Shown here: positions 9,701-16,245 of the stretch, one piece after another | Layout of the letters: each line of letters opens with the position of its first letter | How positions within the stretch are numbered: position 1 is the stretch's first letter | Assembly: GCF_000092225.1 (NCBI RefSeq) | Contig: NC_014158.1 | Span: 1,364,001 to 1,428,000, forward strand | Direction of reading: 5' to 3' | DNA: 64,000 nucleotides | Source of the DNA: Tsukamurella paurometabola DSM 20162 | GTDB taxonomy: Bacteria > Actinomycetota > Actinomycetes > Mycobacteriales > Mycobacteriaceae | The notes under the pieces: generated by a model | What the model was told of the DNA's origin: nothing | The model's database searches: none | Seen by the model: the letters and a program-made list of their open reading frames with translations, nothing else | Position numbers and translations under genes: made by a program

Positions 9701-12196
9701 GGACTGCCCGGCGCTATCACGGGTCTCGCCAAGGTGGCCGACGGTGCCGCATCGGTGGATGCCGACATCTACCTCAGCTGGGAGCAACAGCCGGAGGACT
9801 TCGACGAGATGGCGGTGACGCTCGACAACCTGCTCAGCGCGCACCCGCTGCCGCCGCAGGTGCGCCGAGTCACCGTCACCGTCGCGGGGAGCGATGGCTC
9901 GGTCATGCACCACCACTTCACTTTCCGATCCGCGGCGAACGGGGTGGCGGAGGATCGCCTGATCCGCGGCCTGCACCCGTACATTGCGCAGCGGATGCAG
10001 CTCGAACGGCTCCGCCGGTTCGACCTCACCCGCCTGCCGTCCTCGGACGACGAGGAGGTGTACCTGTACCGCGCCGTCGCCAAGGAGAATCCGGCCGACG
10101 ACCGGCTGGTGGCGTTCGCCCAGGTCCGTGACCTGGCGGCGGTGCGCGACGGTAACGGGAATCTGCTCGCCCTGCCTGCGGCCGAGATCGCGCTGGCCAC
10201 CTGTGTGGATTCCATCCGGCGCGCGCAGGCCGCACGCCCGTCGGCGAAGCGTCTGCCCACCAACCGGATCGTGATGTACATCTGGCCGCCCATCGACCTC
10301 AGCGAGGCTGATATCGCGGAGGTCGTTCGGCACGTCGAGTCGATCGCCGCCGGCGCGGGCCTCGAAGAGGTCCTGTTCATCGGTCGCCGTCGGGACGATG
10401 ACGGTACGCTGCAGAAGACTGAGGTGCGGATCGCATTGAGCCCCACCGGAAACGCGGTCTTCTTCGAGGGTGGGCCGAGTGATGAGCCGGTCAGCCCGAT
10501 CGACGGTTACCGGCAGAAGGTACTGCGCGCAGCGAGCCGCAACACCGCCTATCCGTACGAGTTGACCGGCCTGCTGGGCGAGTTCACCGAGTACGACCTG
10601 CAAGAAGGCGATATCGGCGATGTGCTGGTCCCGGTCGATCGGCCGAAGGGTCGTAACACCGCGGGCATCGTTGCGGGTGTGATCAAGACTGCGACCCCCG
10701 AGTATCCGGAGGGCATCACCCGCGTCCTGCTACTCGGCGATCCGACCAAGTCGCTGGGCGCACTGGCGGAGGGGGAGTGCCGCCGGATCATCGCGGCGAT
10801 CGATCTCGCCGATCGCATGCAGGTGCCGGTCGAGTGGTATGCCCTCTCCGCCGGTGCCCGCATCTCCATGGACTCGGGTACCGAGAATATGGACTGGGTG
10901 GCCGAGGCGCTCAAGAAGATCGTCGAGTTCACGCAGGAGGGCGGCGAGATCAATATCGTCTCCGCCGGCATCAACGTGGGAGCGCAGCCGTATTGGAACG
11001 CCGAGGCCACCATGCTCATGCACACCAGGGGTGTGCTGATCATGACCCCGGAGTCGGCCATGGTGCTCACCGGTAAGCAGTCGCTCGACTTCTCCGGCGG
11101 TGTCTCGGCGGAGGACAACTTCGGTATCGGCGGCTACGACCGCATCATGGGCCCGAACGGTCAGGCGCAGTACTGGGCGCCGGATCTACTGGGCGCGCGT
11201 GACATTCTGATGCGGCACTACGCGCACACCTACATCGCGCCGGGCGAGGCCACGCCGCGCGCCTCGCAGACCAACGACCCGTCGGACCGCGATATCACCG
11301 CGTTCCCGCACCGGATCGCGGACAGCGACTTCACCACTGTCGGCGACATCTTCTCCGGGGAGAAGAACCCGGATCGCAAGAAGCCCTTCGATATCCGCAC
11401 CGTGATGCGCGCGCTGTCCGACCAGGATCACCCGATCCTGGAGCGCTGGGCGGGCATGGCCGACGCGGAGACCGCGGTGGTGCAGGACGTGCATATCGGC
11501 GGTACTCCGGTGGCGCTGCTGGGCATCGAGTCGAAGTCCGTCCCGCGTCTGGGCTTCCCGGCCACCGACGGTCCCGACACGTACACCGCCGGCACCCTGT
11601 TCCCGCAGTCGTCGAAGAAGGCGGCGCGCGCGATCAACGCCGCCAGCGGTAACCGCCCGCTGGTGGTGCTGGCCAACCTGTCGGGCTTCGACGGATCGCC
11701 CGAGTCGCTGCGCAAGCTTCAGCTGGAGTACGGTGCCGAGATCGGTCGCGCGATCGTGAACTTCAAGGGCCCCATCGTGTTCTGTGTGATCTCGCGCTAC
11801 CACGGCGGTGCCTTCGTGGTGTTCTCCAAGCGCCTGAACCCGAATATGACGGTGCTGGCCGTCGAGGGCTCGTTCGCCTCGGTGCTCGGCGGTGCCCCCG
11901 CTGCGGCCGTGGTCTTCTCCGGAGAGGTCAATTCCCGCACCGGTGCCGATTCGCGGGTCAAGGCGCTGGAGGAGCGCATCGCCGGTGCTTCCGGCACCGA
12001 GCGGGCCGGGCTCGCTGCCGAGCTCGAGGAGGTGCGGGCCTCGGTACGTGCCGAGAAGCTGGGCGAGGTGGCCGCGGAGTTCGATCAGGTGCACAGCATC
12101 CGGCGTGCCGTGGAGGTGGGCTCGGTCGACGAGATCGTCGCCGCGTCCGACCTGCGCCCGAAGATCATCTCGGTGATCGCGAACGCCGCGAAGTAG
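6761..12196 (+). CDS. Single-chain biotin-dependent acyl-CoA carboxylase (BC-BCCP-CT, 1811 aa)
   Basis: All three parts of a biotin carboxylase system are on one chain. Residues 1-~455 are the ATP-grasp biotin carboxylase (glycine-rich KATAGGGGRG near 164, EVNTRLQVEHP near 293). A biotinyl domain follows with ESMKMET, the biotinyl lysine being Lys620. Residues ~700-1250 form a helical central region, and ~1300-1790 are the carboxyltransferase (SAGINVGAQPYWNAEA, then YHGGAFVVFSKRLNPNM). This resembles the long fused carboxylases annotated in Rhodococcus, Gordonia and Nocardia, and the overall plan of eukaryotic ACC. Mycobacteria mostly use separate AccA/AccD subunits. The GTG start is 46 bases after acpS with a GAAAGGG ribosome-binding site. 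The fas-acpS context suggests acetyl-CoA carboxylation to malonyl-CoA, but substrate choice cannot be read from sequence. Confidence 0.9.
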   Translation: MFSRIAIVNRGEAAMRLIHAVRDLAAETGQQIETVALYTDVDRTATFVREADIAYDLGPAAARPYLNYELLGKALQETGADAAWVGWGFVAEDPAFAEKCAEVGVTFVGPSPEAMRQLGDKIGAKLIAEEVGVPVAPWSRGPVETLEEAKEKAKDIGYPLMLKATAGGGGRGIRMVASDADLEEAYLRTREEAERAFGSGVVFLERLVTGARHVEVQVISDGETAWALGVRDCSVQRRNQKVIEESASPVLGPEQVQRLKESAERLAIKVGYRGAATVEFLYHPGDDLLAFLEVNTRLQVEHPITEVTNDFDLVRAQLHVASGGKLDGVRPVERGHAIEARLNAEDPDRDFAPAPGRIALLDLPAGPGIRIDTGVSQGDTIPADFDSMIAKVIAYGSDREQALGRLRRAMNETRVIIEGGATNKSFVLDLLNQPEVIDGSADTGWIDRVRGEGRLVADRHTAVALASAAIDAYEDEERAELQRLFATASGGRPQVQHESGQPLDFKLRGASYRVRVARTGAHRFRLVIENGPEVRTADVDLERFDNHTGQAVVNGVRYRLTTGTHGPVHVVDVDGVTHRVSRDEGGVVRSPAPALVVAVPLSVGDEVASGDPILVLESMKMETVIRAPFAARLKEITVTVGSQVEAGAAMLRLEPLGDDTESAGAEEATPLDLVTEPAAADAEARAARGRDDLRSLLLGFDRDPADDRRVLDDYLAARSEVGAGPVADELALAGVFADLAELSLRSAVSDDQVHSPREHFHTYLRSLDVERAGIPDIFQAKLSAALAHYGITELERTADLEGAVFRIFLALQRPKDTVAAITTLLRNWLREPAPDTSVDARPTLERLIGATQSRYPAIADLARGVVFAWFGQPLLQGNRSTVYSRVRENLTYLDGKPDAADRADRIGEMVRSTEPLVALLAERLVSDARADNTVMLEVLTRRYYGNKGLSAVRTQDVDGTTFVVAEKDGGLLASTAVAFEGLPGAITGLAKVADGAASVDADIYLSWEQQPEDFDEMAVTLDNLLSAHPLPPQVRRVTVTVAGSDGSVMHHHFTFRSAANGVAEDRLIRGLHPYIAQRMQLERLRRFDLTRLPSSDDEEVYLYRAVAKENPADDRLVAFAQVRDLAAVRDGNGNLLALPAAEIALATCVDSIRRAQAARPSAKRLPTNRIVMYIWPPIDLSEADIAEVVRHVESIAAGAGLEEVLFIGRRRDDDGTLQKTEVRIALSPTGNAVFFEGGPSDEPVSPIDGYRQKVLRAASRNTAYPYELTGLLGEFTEYDLQEGDIGDVLVPVDRPKGRNTAGIVAGVIKTATPEYPEGITRVLLLGDPTKSLGALAEGECRRIIAAIDLADRMQVPVEWYALSAGARISMDSGTENMDWVAEALKKIVEFTQEGGEINIVSAGINVGAQPYWNAEATMLMHTRGVLIMTPESAMVLTGKQSLDFSGGVSAEDNFGIGGYDRIMGPNGQAQYWAPDLLGARDILMRHYAHTYIAPGEATPRASQTNDPSDRDITAFPHRIADSDFTTVGDIFSGEKNPDRKKPFDIRTVMRALSDQDHPILERWAGMADAETAVVQDVHIGGTPVALLGIESKSVPRLGFPATDGPDTYTAGTLFPQSSKKAARAINAASGNRPLVVLANLSGFDGSPESLRKLQLEYGAEIGRAIVNFKGPIVFCVISRYHGGAFVVFSKRLNPNMTVLAVEGSFASVLGGAPAAAVVFSGEVNSRTGADSRVKALEERIAGASGTERAGLAAELEEVRASVRAEKLGEVAAEFDQVHSIRRAVEVGSVDEIVAASDLRPKIISVIANAAK

Positions 12197-12208
12197 CTAG
12201 TCGCGTCG

Positions 12209-12240
12209 AGGGCGCCGCCGGTTGGTCCCGGCGGCGCCCT
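12209..12240 (+). terminator. Intrinsic terminator after the carboxylase
   Basis: A perfect 13-bp GC-rich stem (AGGGCGCCGCCGG and its complement) with a 6-base loop is followed by TTTCG, 12 bases after the stop codon. Confidence 0.85.
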
Positions 12241-12246
12241 TTCGCG

Positions 12247-12352
12247 TTCGTCCCCCACGCCTCGCCGATTCCCCCATTGACAGCTTCGTCCCCTACGCCA
12301 GGAGCATCCTGCGATGGGGGACAAAGCATGCGGTGGGGGAGGTCGACGGTGC
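12247..12352. repeat. 106-bp structured repeat, copy 1
   Basis: This is near-identical to 12871-12976, with three differences in 106 bases. Inside it are outer arms TCCCCCAC/GTGGGGGA, inner arms GCTTCGTCCCC/GGGGACAAAGC (one mismatch) around a small CAGGA-GCA-TCCTG dyad, and two direct copies of CGTCCCCYACGCC. It contains no plausible gene. It lies between the carboxylase terminator and the 3' end of the HIT gene. It looks like a REP- or MITE-like element. Confidence 0.85.
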
Positions 12353-12369
12353 GAACCGTCACCGACGAT

Positions 12370-12705
12370 TCAGCGGAGCGCGCGTCCGGAATGAATGTGG
12401 AAGTGCAGGTGCTTCGAATCCTGGTATGCGCCCAGGTTGGTGGTGACTGCGGCCGCTCCCGTCCGGCGGAGTAGTTCGTCGGAGATCTGTCGGACTACTG
12501 CGAGGAGTTTCAGTGTGAGATCACCGTCGGTGAGTTCGAGAAGGGACGCGATGTGTGTCTTCGGAACCACGACGATGTGCTCCGGCCAGTGCGGCCGCGT
12601 GTGCTCGAACGCCAGCACGTGTTCGTCCTCGTGGACGACCTCCACCGGTTGTCGCCGCGGAATGGCAATGTCGCAGTAGAAGTCATTTCCCGTGTACTGC
12701 TCCAC
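12370..12705 (-). CDS. HIT family nucleotide-binding protein
   Basis: This protein of about 111 residues ends with the histidine-triad motif HLHFHIH that defines HIT nucleoside phosphoramidases and hydrolases. Before it comes the typical VVVPKTHIASLLEL segment. Its in vivo substrate is unknown; family members act on AMP-lysine, AMP-alanine or dinucleoside polyphosphates. The frame stays open upstream, but family similarity begins near VEQYTGNDFYC. Of two close GTG codons (12714 and 12705) I prefer 12705, because AAGG lies 8 bases before it. The gene is a single transcription unit bracketed by the two 106-bp repeats, one past its 3' end and one upstream. Confidence 0.85.
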   Translation of the reverse strand: MEQYTGNDFYCDIAIPRRQPVEVVHEDEHVLAFEHTRPHWPEHIVVVPKTHIASLLELTDGDLTLKLLAVVRQISDELLRRTGAAAVTTNLGAYQDSKHLHFHIHSGRALR

Positions 12706-12714
12706 GGCGCCCAC

Positions 12715-12870
12715 CTTACGGCCAGTGGCTGCGCCCGCCGGGCGTATTCGGTCCGCTCCCAACCGGGACGTGGGCTCCCCTCCCTGGCTTGGCTTCCCCA
12801 CCATAATTGGTGATGGGAGGCCGAATCGTCCAGGGGAAGAAGGATCCCCGCTGGGAGAGGAGGGCGTCGC
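12715..12870. other. Non-coding, hairpin-rich region upstream of the HIT gene
   Basis: No gene is supported here. The segment holds a perfect CACCA-TAAT-TGGTG hairpin near 12796-12809 and further short inverted repeats (CCCTGG against CCAGGG). With the adjacent repeat copy it makes about 270 bases of structured spacer containing the HIT promoter. Confidence 0.5.
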
Positions 12871-12976
12871 TTCGTCCCCCACGCCTCGCCGATTCCCCCA
12901 TTCACAGCTTTGTCCCCTACGCCAGGAGCATCCTGCGATGGGGGACGAAGCATGCGGTGGGGGAGGTCGACGGTGC
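12871..12976. repeat. 106-bp structured repeat, copy 2
   Basis: Same orientation as copy 1, with three differences. Two of them sit in the inner arms: here the arms are GCTTTGTCCCC and GGGGACGAAGC, so each arm equals the reverse complement of the opposite arm of copy 1. It ends two bases before the stop codon of the DUF6194 gene. Confidence 0.85.
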
Positions 12977-12977
12977 C

Positions 12978-13415
12978 CTAGTGCCGGTCGGCGCGAGCGA
13001 CGGCTGCGGCATGGGCCTCGCGGAGCAGACCCGTCACCAGATCCGTTGACCCGGGACCCGGCGTCACGACGGCGACCCAACCCTGCCGGGAGTAGAGCGG
13101 GTGCGGTATCACCTGATCGGCGGCTGCGTCGTCCGCCGGATCACCGGTGACCAGCTCATCGAGGCGGGACCGGCCGACGTGCGCATTGACCCGGAACCGG
13201 CCGGGCGGATCCAGATCGCACCGGTCATCGTCGGGATAGTCCTTGGTGACGATCGTCGCGAAGGGCTGGCCGCGCTGCGGGATCGTCCCGCCGGGGGAGA
13301 AGTAGAAGAAGTGATCGCCCCAGGCGATCTCGGGGAATTCGCTGCCGGATTCCGGTGCGAGCTCGACGACGTCGTCCAGGCTCCGGATGAAGGCGATGAT
13401 CTGCTGCATACTCAT
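12978..13415 (-). CDS. DUF6194 family protein
   Basis: A soluble 145-residue protein starting MSMQQIIAFIRSLDDV, with the central block EIAWGDHFFYFSPGG, QPFATIVTKDYP and a C-terminal HPLYSRQGWVAVVTPG. These blocks match my recollection of the DUF6194 family of actinobacteria; no biochemical function is known to me. Length is normal for the family. It is divergent from the double-MerR regulator with only 39 bases between the start codons, so the two may share a control region and the regulator may control this gene (inference). An ATG two codons in is an alternative start. Confidence 0.75.
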   Translation of the reverse strand: MSMQQIIAFIRSLDDVVELAPESGSEFPEIAWGDHFFYFSPGGTIPQRGQPFATIVTKDYPDDDRCDLDPPGRFRVNAHVGRSRLDELVTGDPADDAAADQVIPHPLYSRQGWVAVVTPGPGSTDLVTGLLREAHAAAVARADRH

Positions 13416-13454
13416 TATTGAAGTATGTGGTTGTAGTGCTAGCGGAGGGTTGGG

Positions 13455-14219
13455 GTGACGGGCACGTCTCTGAGCACGGCGCAGGTGTCGTCGGCCACCG
13501 GTTACAGCGTGCAGCAGATCCGCGATCTGGAGGCAGCCGGGGTCATCGCGTCGGTCCCGAGGGCCGCGAACGGCTACCGCCGCTTCTCACGGGAACACGT
13601 GCGTGATCTTGCGGCCTATCGCGATCTGGCCGCGGCGGTGGGGCCGGTCGGTGCGCGGGCCGCGCTCCGCGGCCTACGATCTGCGGACCTCGGCGACGCC
13701 GTCGAGCTCGTCGCCGGTCTGCACGCGGACCTACGCCGCGAGCGTGAACAGGCGCTGTCCGCGCGGAGGGCGTTACGCGCCGTCAACGTCGAGGGCGAGA
13801 GCGAGGCGCCGCCCACCGTCGACGATGACATGACGATTTCGGAACTCGCCGGTGCGCTCGGTGTGCGCGCCTCCACGCTGCGCTTCTGGGAGCGCGAGGG
13901 GCTGCTCGCCCCGGACCGGGCGACCGACGGTGCCGCACGCCGGTATCCGGTGCCGCAGGTGCGCCTCGCCCGGATCGTGGCGGAGTTGCGCAATGCCGGG
14001 TACCGGATCCCCGAGGTGCGTCGGGCCGTCGCCGCCCTGCGTGACCTGGGTGACGAGGCGTCCTCGGTCGAAGCTCTGGAGGGGCGGATCGCGGCGATCG
14101 ACCGTCGGCACCTTGCACTGATGCGCGCCGGCGGCGTGCTCGCCGCGATCATCACGGACCGGATGGAAGACGAAGGCACCGTCGGGATTCCCGACGGTGC
14201 CGTTCGCAGTCGAGCGTGA
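13455..14219 (+). CDS. Transcriptional regulator with two MerR-type HTH domains
   Basis: A 254-residue protein in which the MerR winged-helix pattern occurs twice: about residues 5-75 (STAQVSSATGYSVQQIRDLEAAG ... NGYRRFSREHV) and about 125-195 (TISELAGALGVRASTLRFWEREG ... RRYPVPQVRLARIV). Ordinary MerR proteins have one such domain followed by a dimerisation helix and effector region. Here a linker joins two DNA-binding modules and only a short tail remains, with no metal-binding cysteines. The GTG start has GGAGGG just upstream. The last codons are read through a perfect hairpin that probably terminates transcription. Likely target: its own promoter and the divergent DUF6194 gene (inference). 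Confidence 0.85.
   Translation: MTGTSLSTAQVSSATGYSVQQIRDLEAAGVIASVPRAANGYRRFSREHVRDLAAYRDLAAAVGPVGARAALRGLRSADLGDAVELVAGLHADLRREREQALSARRALRAVNVEGESEAPPTVDDDMTISELAGALGVRASTLRFWEREGLLAPDRATDGAARRYPVPQVRLARIVAELRNAGYRIPEVRRAVAALRDLGDEASSVEALEGRIAAIDRRHLALMRAGGVLAAIITDRMEDEGTVGIPDGAVRSRA
14175..14201. terminator. Hairpin embedded in the 3' end of the MerR gene
   Basis: A perfect 12-bp stem, GGCACCGTCGGG and its complement, with a 3-base loop lies inside the last codons of the regulator and 20 bases before the convergent acyl-CoA dehydrogenase stop. There is no strong T tract on either side, so it may be a bidirectional, L-shaped terminator. Confidence 0.55.
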
Positions 14220-14220
14220 C

Positions 14221-15366
14221 CTACACGTCCAGATCGCGGCCGATGATCTCCTTCATGATCTCTGAGGAGCCGGCCCAGATCCGGGTGACGCGGGCATCCA
14301 TCCAGGCGCGGGCGGCACGGTACTCACGCATGTAGCCGTAGCCTCCGTGCAGCTGAACGCAACTGTCGAGCACCTGGTTCTGGATCTCGGCGGACACGTA
14401 CTTGACCTTGGCGGCGTCGACCGCGGTGAGTGTGCCGCCGGCGTGCGCGAGGACCGCTTGATCCACGTACGCCTGGACCATCTCGATCTTGGTCACCAGA
14501 TCAGCCAGCAGGAACTTGTTGTGCTGGAAGGAACCGATGGACTGACCGAAGGCCTTACGCTCGCGGGTGTACTCGATCGTCTCGGCCAAGATCTGCTTGG
14601 CGTGCGCCACATTGGCGACGGCAGAGCCGATCCGTTCCTGCGGCAGCTTCTCCATCATGTGATAGAAACCCCGGTCCACCTCGCCGATCAGAGCACTGGC
14701 CGGTACCCGGAGGTCGGAGTAGAAGAGCTCGGCGGTGTCCGCCTCCGGCTGGCCCACCTTGTCGAGCTTGCGTCCGCGCTCGAATCCGGGCAGCGAGCAA
14801 TCCACGGCGAACAGCGAGATGCCGCGCGCCTTGGCGTCGGGGTTGGTCTTCGCGGCGATCACGGCCACATCGCACGTGTAACCGTTGGTGATGAAGGTCT
14901 TGGAGCCGTTGAGAATCCAGTCGTCGCCGCTGCGCACCGCGGTCGACTTGATGCCCGCGAGGTCGGAGCCGGCGGAGGGCTCGGTCATGCCGATCGCGGC
15001 CACGGCCTCGCCGGCGGCGATGGCCGGCAGCCACTGCTGCTTGGCCTCGTCGGTGCCCAATCGGACGATGTACGGGGTGGTGATGTCGAAGTCGATGCCC
15101 ACCGAACTGGCGAAAGCCATCGAGACGGCGGCCAGTTCCTCCTGCGCGATGGCGTTGAACCGGTAATCCTCCGCCTCGCCGCCGTCGTAGGCCTCCGGGA
15201 TCTCCAGACCGAGGACGCCCTGCTCGCCGAGCCCGCGCCACACGTCACGGGATATCAGCTTGTCGTCGGTGTACTGCTCGGCGTTCGGCAGCACGTTCTT
15301 CTGCAGGAAGTCGCGCACGGCGGTGCCGAACTGCAGATGGTCCTCGGTGTAGATGGTGCGGTCCAA
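14221..15366 (-). CDS. Acyl-CoA dehydrogenase (LCAD/IVD-like)
   Basis: A 381-residue FAD flavoprotein that introduces the alpha-beta double bond into an acyl-CoA. The signature GMTEPSAGSDLAGIK and the helix ending YTRERKAFGQSIG are clear. At the C-terminal position where MCAD-type enzymes carry the catalytic Glu (YEGT) this protein reads WAGSSE. A glutamate instead sits in LPQERIGSA, the location of the base in long-chain and isovaleryl-CoA dehydrogenases, so it belongs to that mechanistic subgroup. The start is TTG at 15366 with GAGAGGA upstream. It follows bcp by 11 bases on the same strand and is probably co-transcribed. The natural substrate is not determined. Confidence 0.9.
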   Translation of the reverse strand: MDRTIYTEDHLQFGTAVRDFLQKNVLPNAEQYTDDKLISRDVWRGLGEQGVLGLEIPEAYDGGEAEDYRFNAIAQEELAAVSMAFASSVGIDFDITTPYIVRLGTDEAKQQWLPAIAAGEAVAAIGMTEPSAGSDLAGIKSTAVRSGDDWILNGSKTFITNGYTCDVAVIAAKTNPDAKARGISLFAVDCSLPGFERGRKLDKVGQPEADTAELFYSDLRVPASALIGEVDRGFYHMMEKLPQERIGSAVANVAHAKQILAETIEYTRERKAFGQSIGSFQHNKFLLADLVTKIEMVQAYVDQAVLAHAGGTLTAVDAAKVKYVSAEIQNQVLDSCVQLHGGYGYMREYRAARAWMDARVTRIWAGSSEIMKEIIGRDLDV

Positions 15367-15377
15367 GACGGGTCCTC

Positions 15378-15851
15378 TCAGAGTTTCAGGTCGCGGCGCA
15401 GCTTGGCGACGTGGCCGGTGGCGCGCACGTTGTACTGCGCCACCTCGATCTTCCCGTCGGCGCCCACCACGAACGTCGACCGGATGACCCCCGTCACGGT
15501 CTTGCCGTACATCATCTTCTCACCGAAGGCCCCGTACTCGGTAAGCACCTGCTTATCGGGATCGGACAGCAGTGGGAAGGTGAGGCCGTCCCGTTCGACG
15601 AACTTCTTGAGCTTGTCCGGCTTGTCGGGCGAGATGCCGACGACGTCGAGACCGGCGGCTTCGAAATCGGACAGATTGTCGCGGAAATCGCAGGCCTGCT
15701 TGGTGCACCCCGGAGTCATCGCGGCGGGGTAGAAGTACAAGATAACGCGACGTCCGCGGTAGTCCGAGAGGGATACCGGGTTCCCGTTCTGGTCGGGCAA
15801 AGTAAAAGAAGGTGCACTAACACCGGGTTCGAGGCGCGCAGAAGTGGTCAT
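15378..15851 (-). CDS. bcp: Thioredoxin-dependent peroxiredoxin (Bcp/PrxQ)
   Basis: A 157-residue thiol peroxidase that reduces hydrogen peroxide and organic hydroperoxides. The peroxidatic Cys49 is in MTPGCT and a second cysteine, Cys54, lies five residues later (KQACDFR), the arrangement of atypical two-Cys PrxQ/Bcp enzymes. The ATG at 15851 gives the normal family length; the frame runs on upstream without similarity. A TACGGT -10 box 7 bases before the ATG implies a leaderless message. The gene is divergent from the small protein at 15870 with only 18 bases between start codons. The neighbourhood resembles the bcp region near fas in M. tuberculosis. Confidence 0.95.
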   Translation of the reverse strand: MTTSARLEPGVSAPSFTLPDQNGNPVSLSDYRGRRVILYFYPAAMTPGCTKQACDFRDNLSDFEAAGLDVVGISPDKPDKLKKFVERDGLTFPLLSDPDKQVLTEYGAFGEKMMYGKTVTGVIRSTFVVGADGKIEVAQYNVRATGHVAKLRRDLKL

Positions 15852-15857
15852 GCAAGC

Positions 15858-15864
15858 TACCGTA
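15858..15864. promoter_or_regulatory. Symmetric bidirectional -10 element (bcp / 15870 gene)
   Basis: TACCGTA contains a -10 hexamer on each strand: TACCGT on the plus strand, 6 bases before the ATG at 15870, and TACGGT on the minus strand, 7 bases before the bcp ATG at 15851. The two hexamers overlap by five bases, so both genes appear to start transcription from one shared element. Confidence 0.6.
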
Positions 15865-15869
15865 TCGCT

Positions 15870-16244
15870 ATGGCGACACAGGATGAGGCGACCGGGCGCG
15901 GTCGGGCCAGGATTCGGAACCTGGCGAGTGCGGCGCTCAACGCCGACGTCACCATCGACCAGGCGACCACTGTTCTCGACGGCCTCGCTCAGACGATGCA
16001 GGGCATGGACACCACCATGACCGACTTCGATGCGACCCTCGCGAGGGTCAACCGCAACCTCGACGAGTTCGAGCGACTGCTGTCCACCTTCACCGCGACG
16101 CTTGAGCGAGCGGACGCCGCGGTGGAGAAGGTCAACGCTGTCCTCGCCGCCCCGAACGCCGTGATCGCTGCCGCCGAGAAGGCCATCGCCGGCCCCGTCG
16201 ACACCGTGGGCGCCCTCGGGCGTCGCCTGCTGAACCGGGAGTGA
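15870..16244 (+). CDS. Conserved hypothetical protein, helical/coiled-coil
   Basis: A 124-residue soluble protein of unknown function. After a basic, disordered start (~residues 1-20) it is almost entirely heptad-like helix, with repeated Leu/Val/Phe spacing through DATLARVNRNLDEFERLLSTF and ERADAAVEKVNAVL, and a C-terminal AAEKAIAGPVDTVGALGRRLL segment that could be an amphipathic membrane-associated helix. No enzymatic motif is visible. The ATG at 15870 is supported by a TACCGT -10 box 6 bases upstream; there is no Shine-Dalgarno. It is divergent from bcp and converges on the LysR gene with one base between the stop codons. Confidence 0.75.
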   Translation: MATQDEATGRGRARIRNLASAALNADVTIDQATTVLDGLAQTMQGMDTTMTDFDATLARVNRNLDEFERLLSTFTATLERADAAVEKVNAVLAAPNAVIAAAEKAIAGPVDTVGALGRRLLNRE

Positions 16245-16245
16245 C

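Noticed and set aside
12706-13080. N-terminal extension of the HIT gene frame
   Set aside because: The frame continues upstream through the 106-bp repeat, but similarity to HIT proteins begins only near VEQYTGN and an AAGG site precedes the GTG there.
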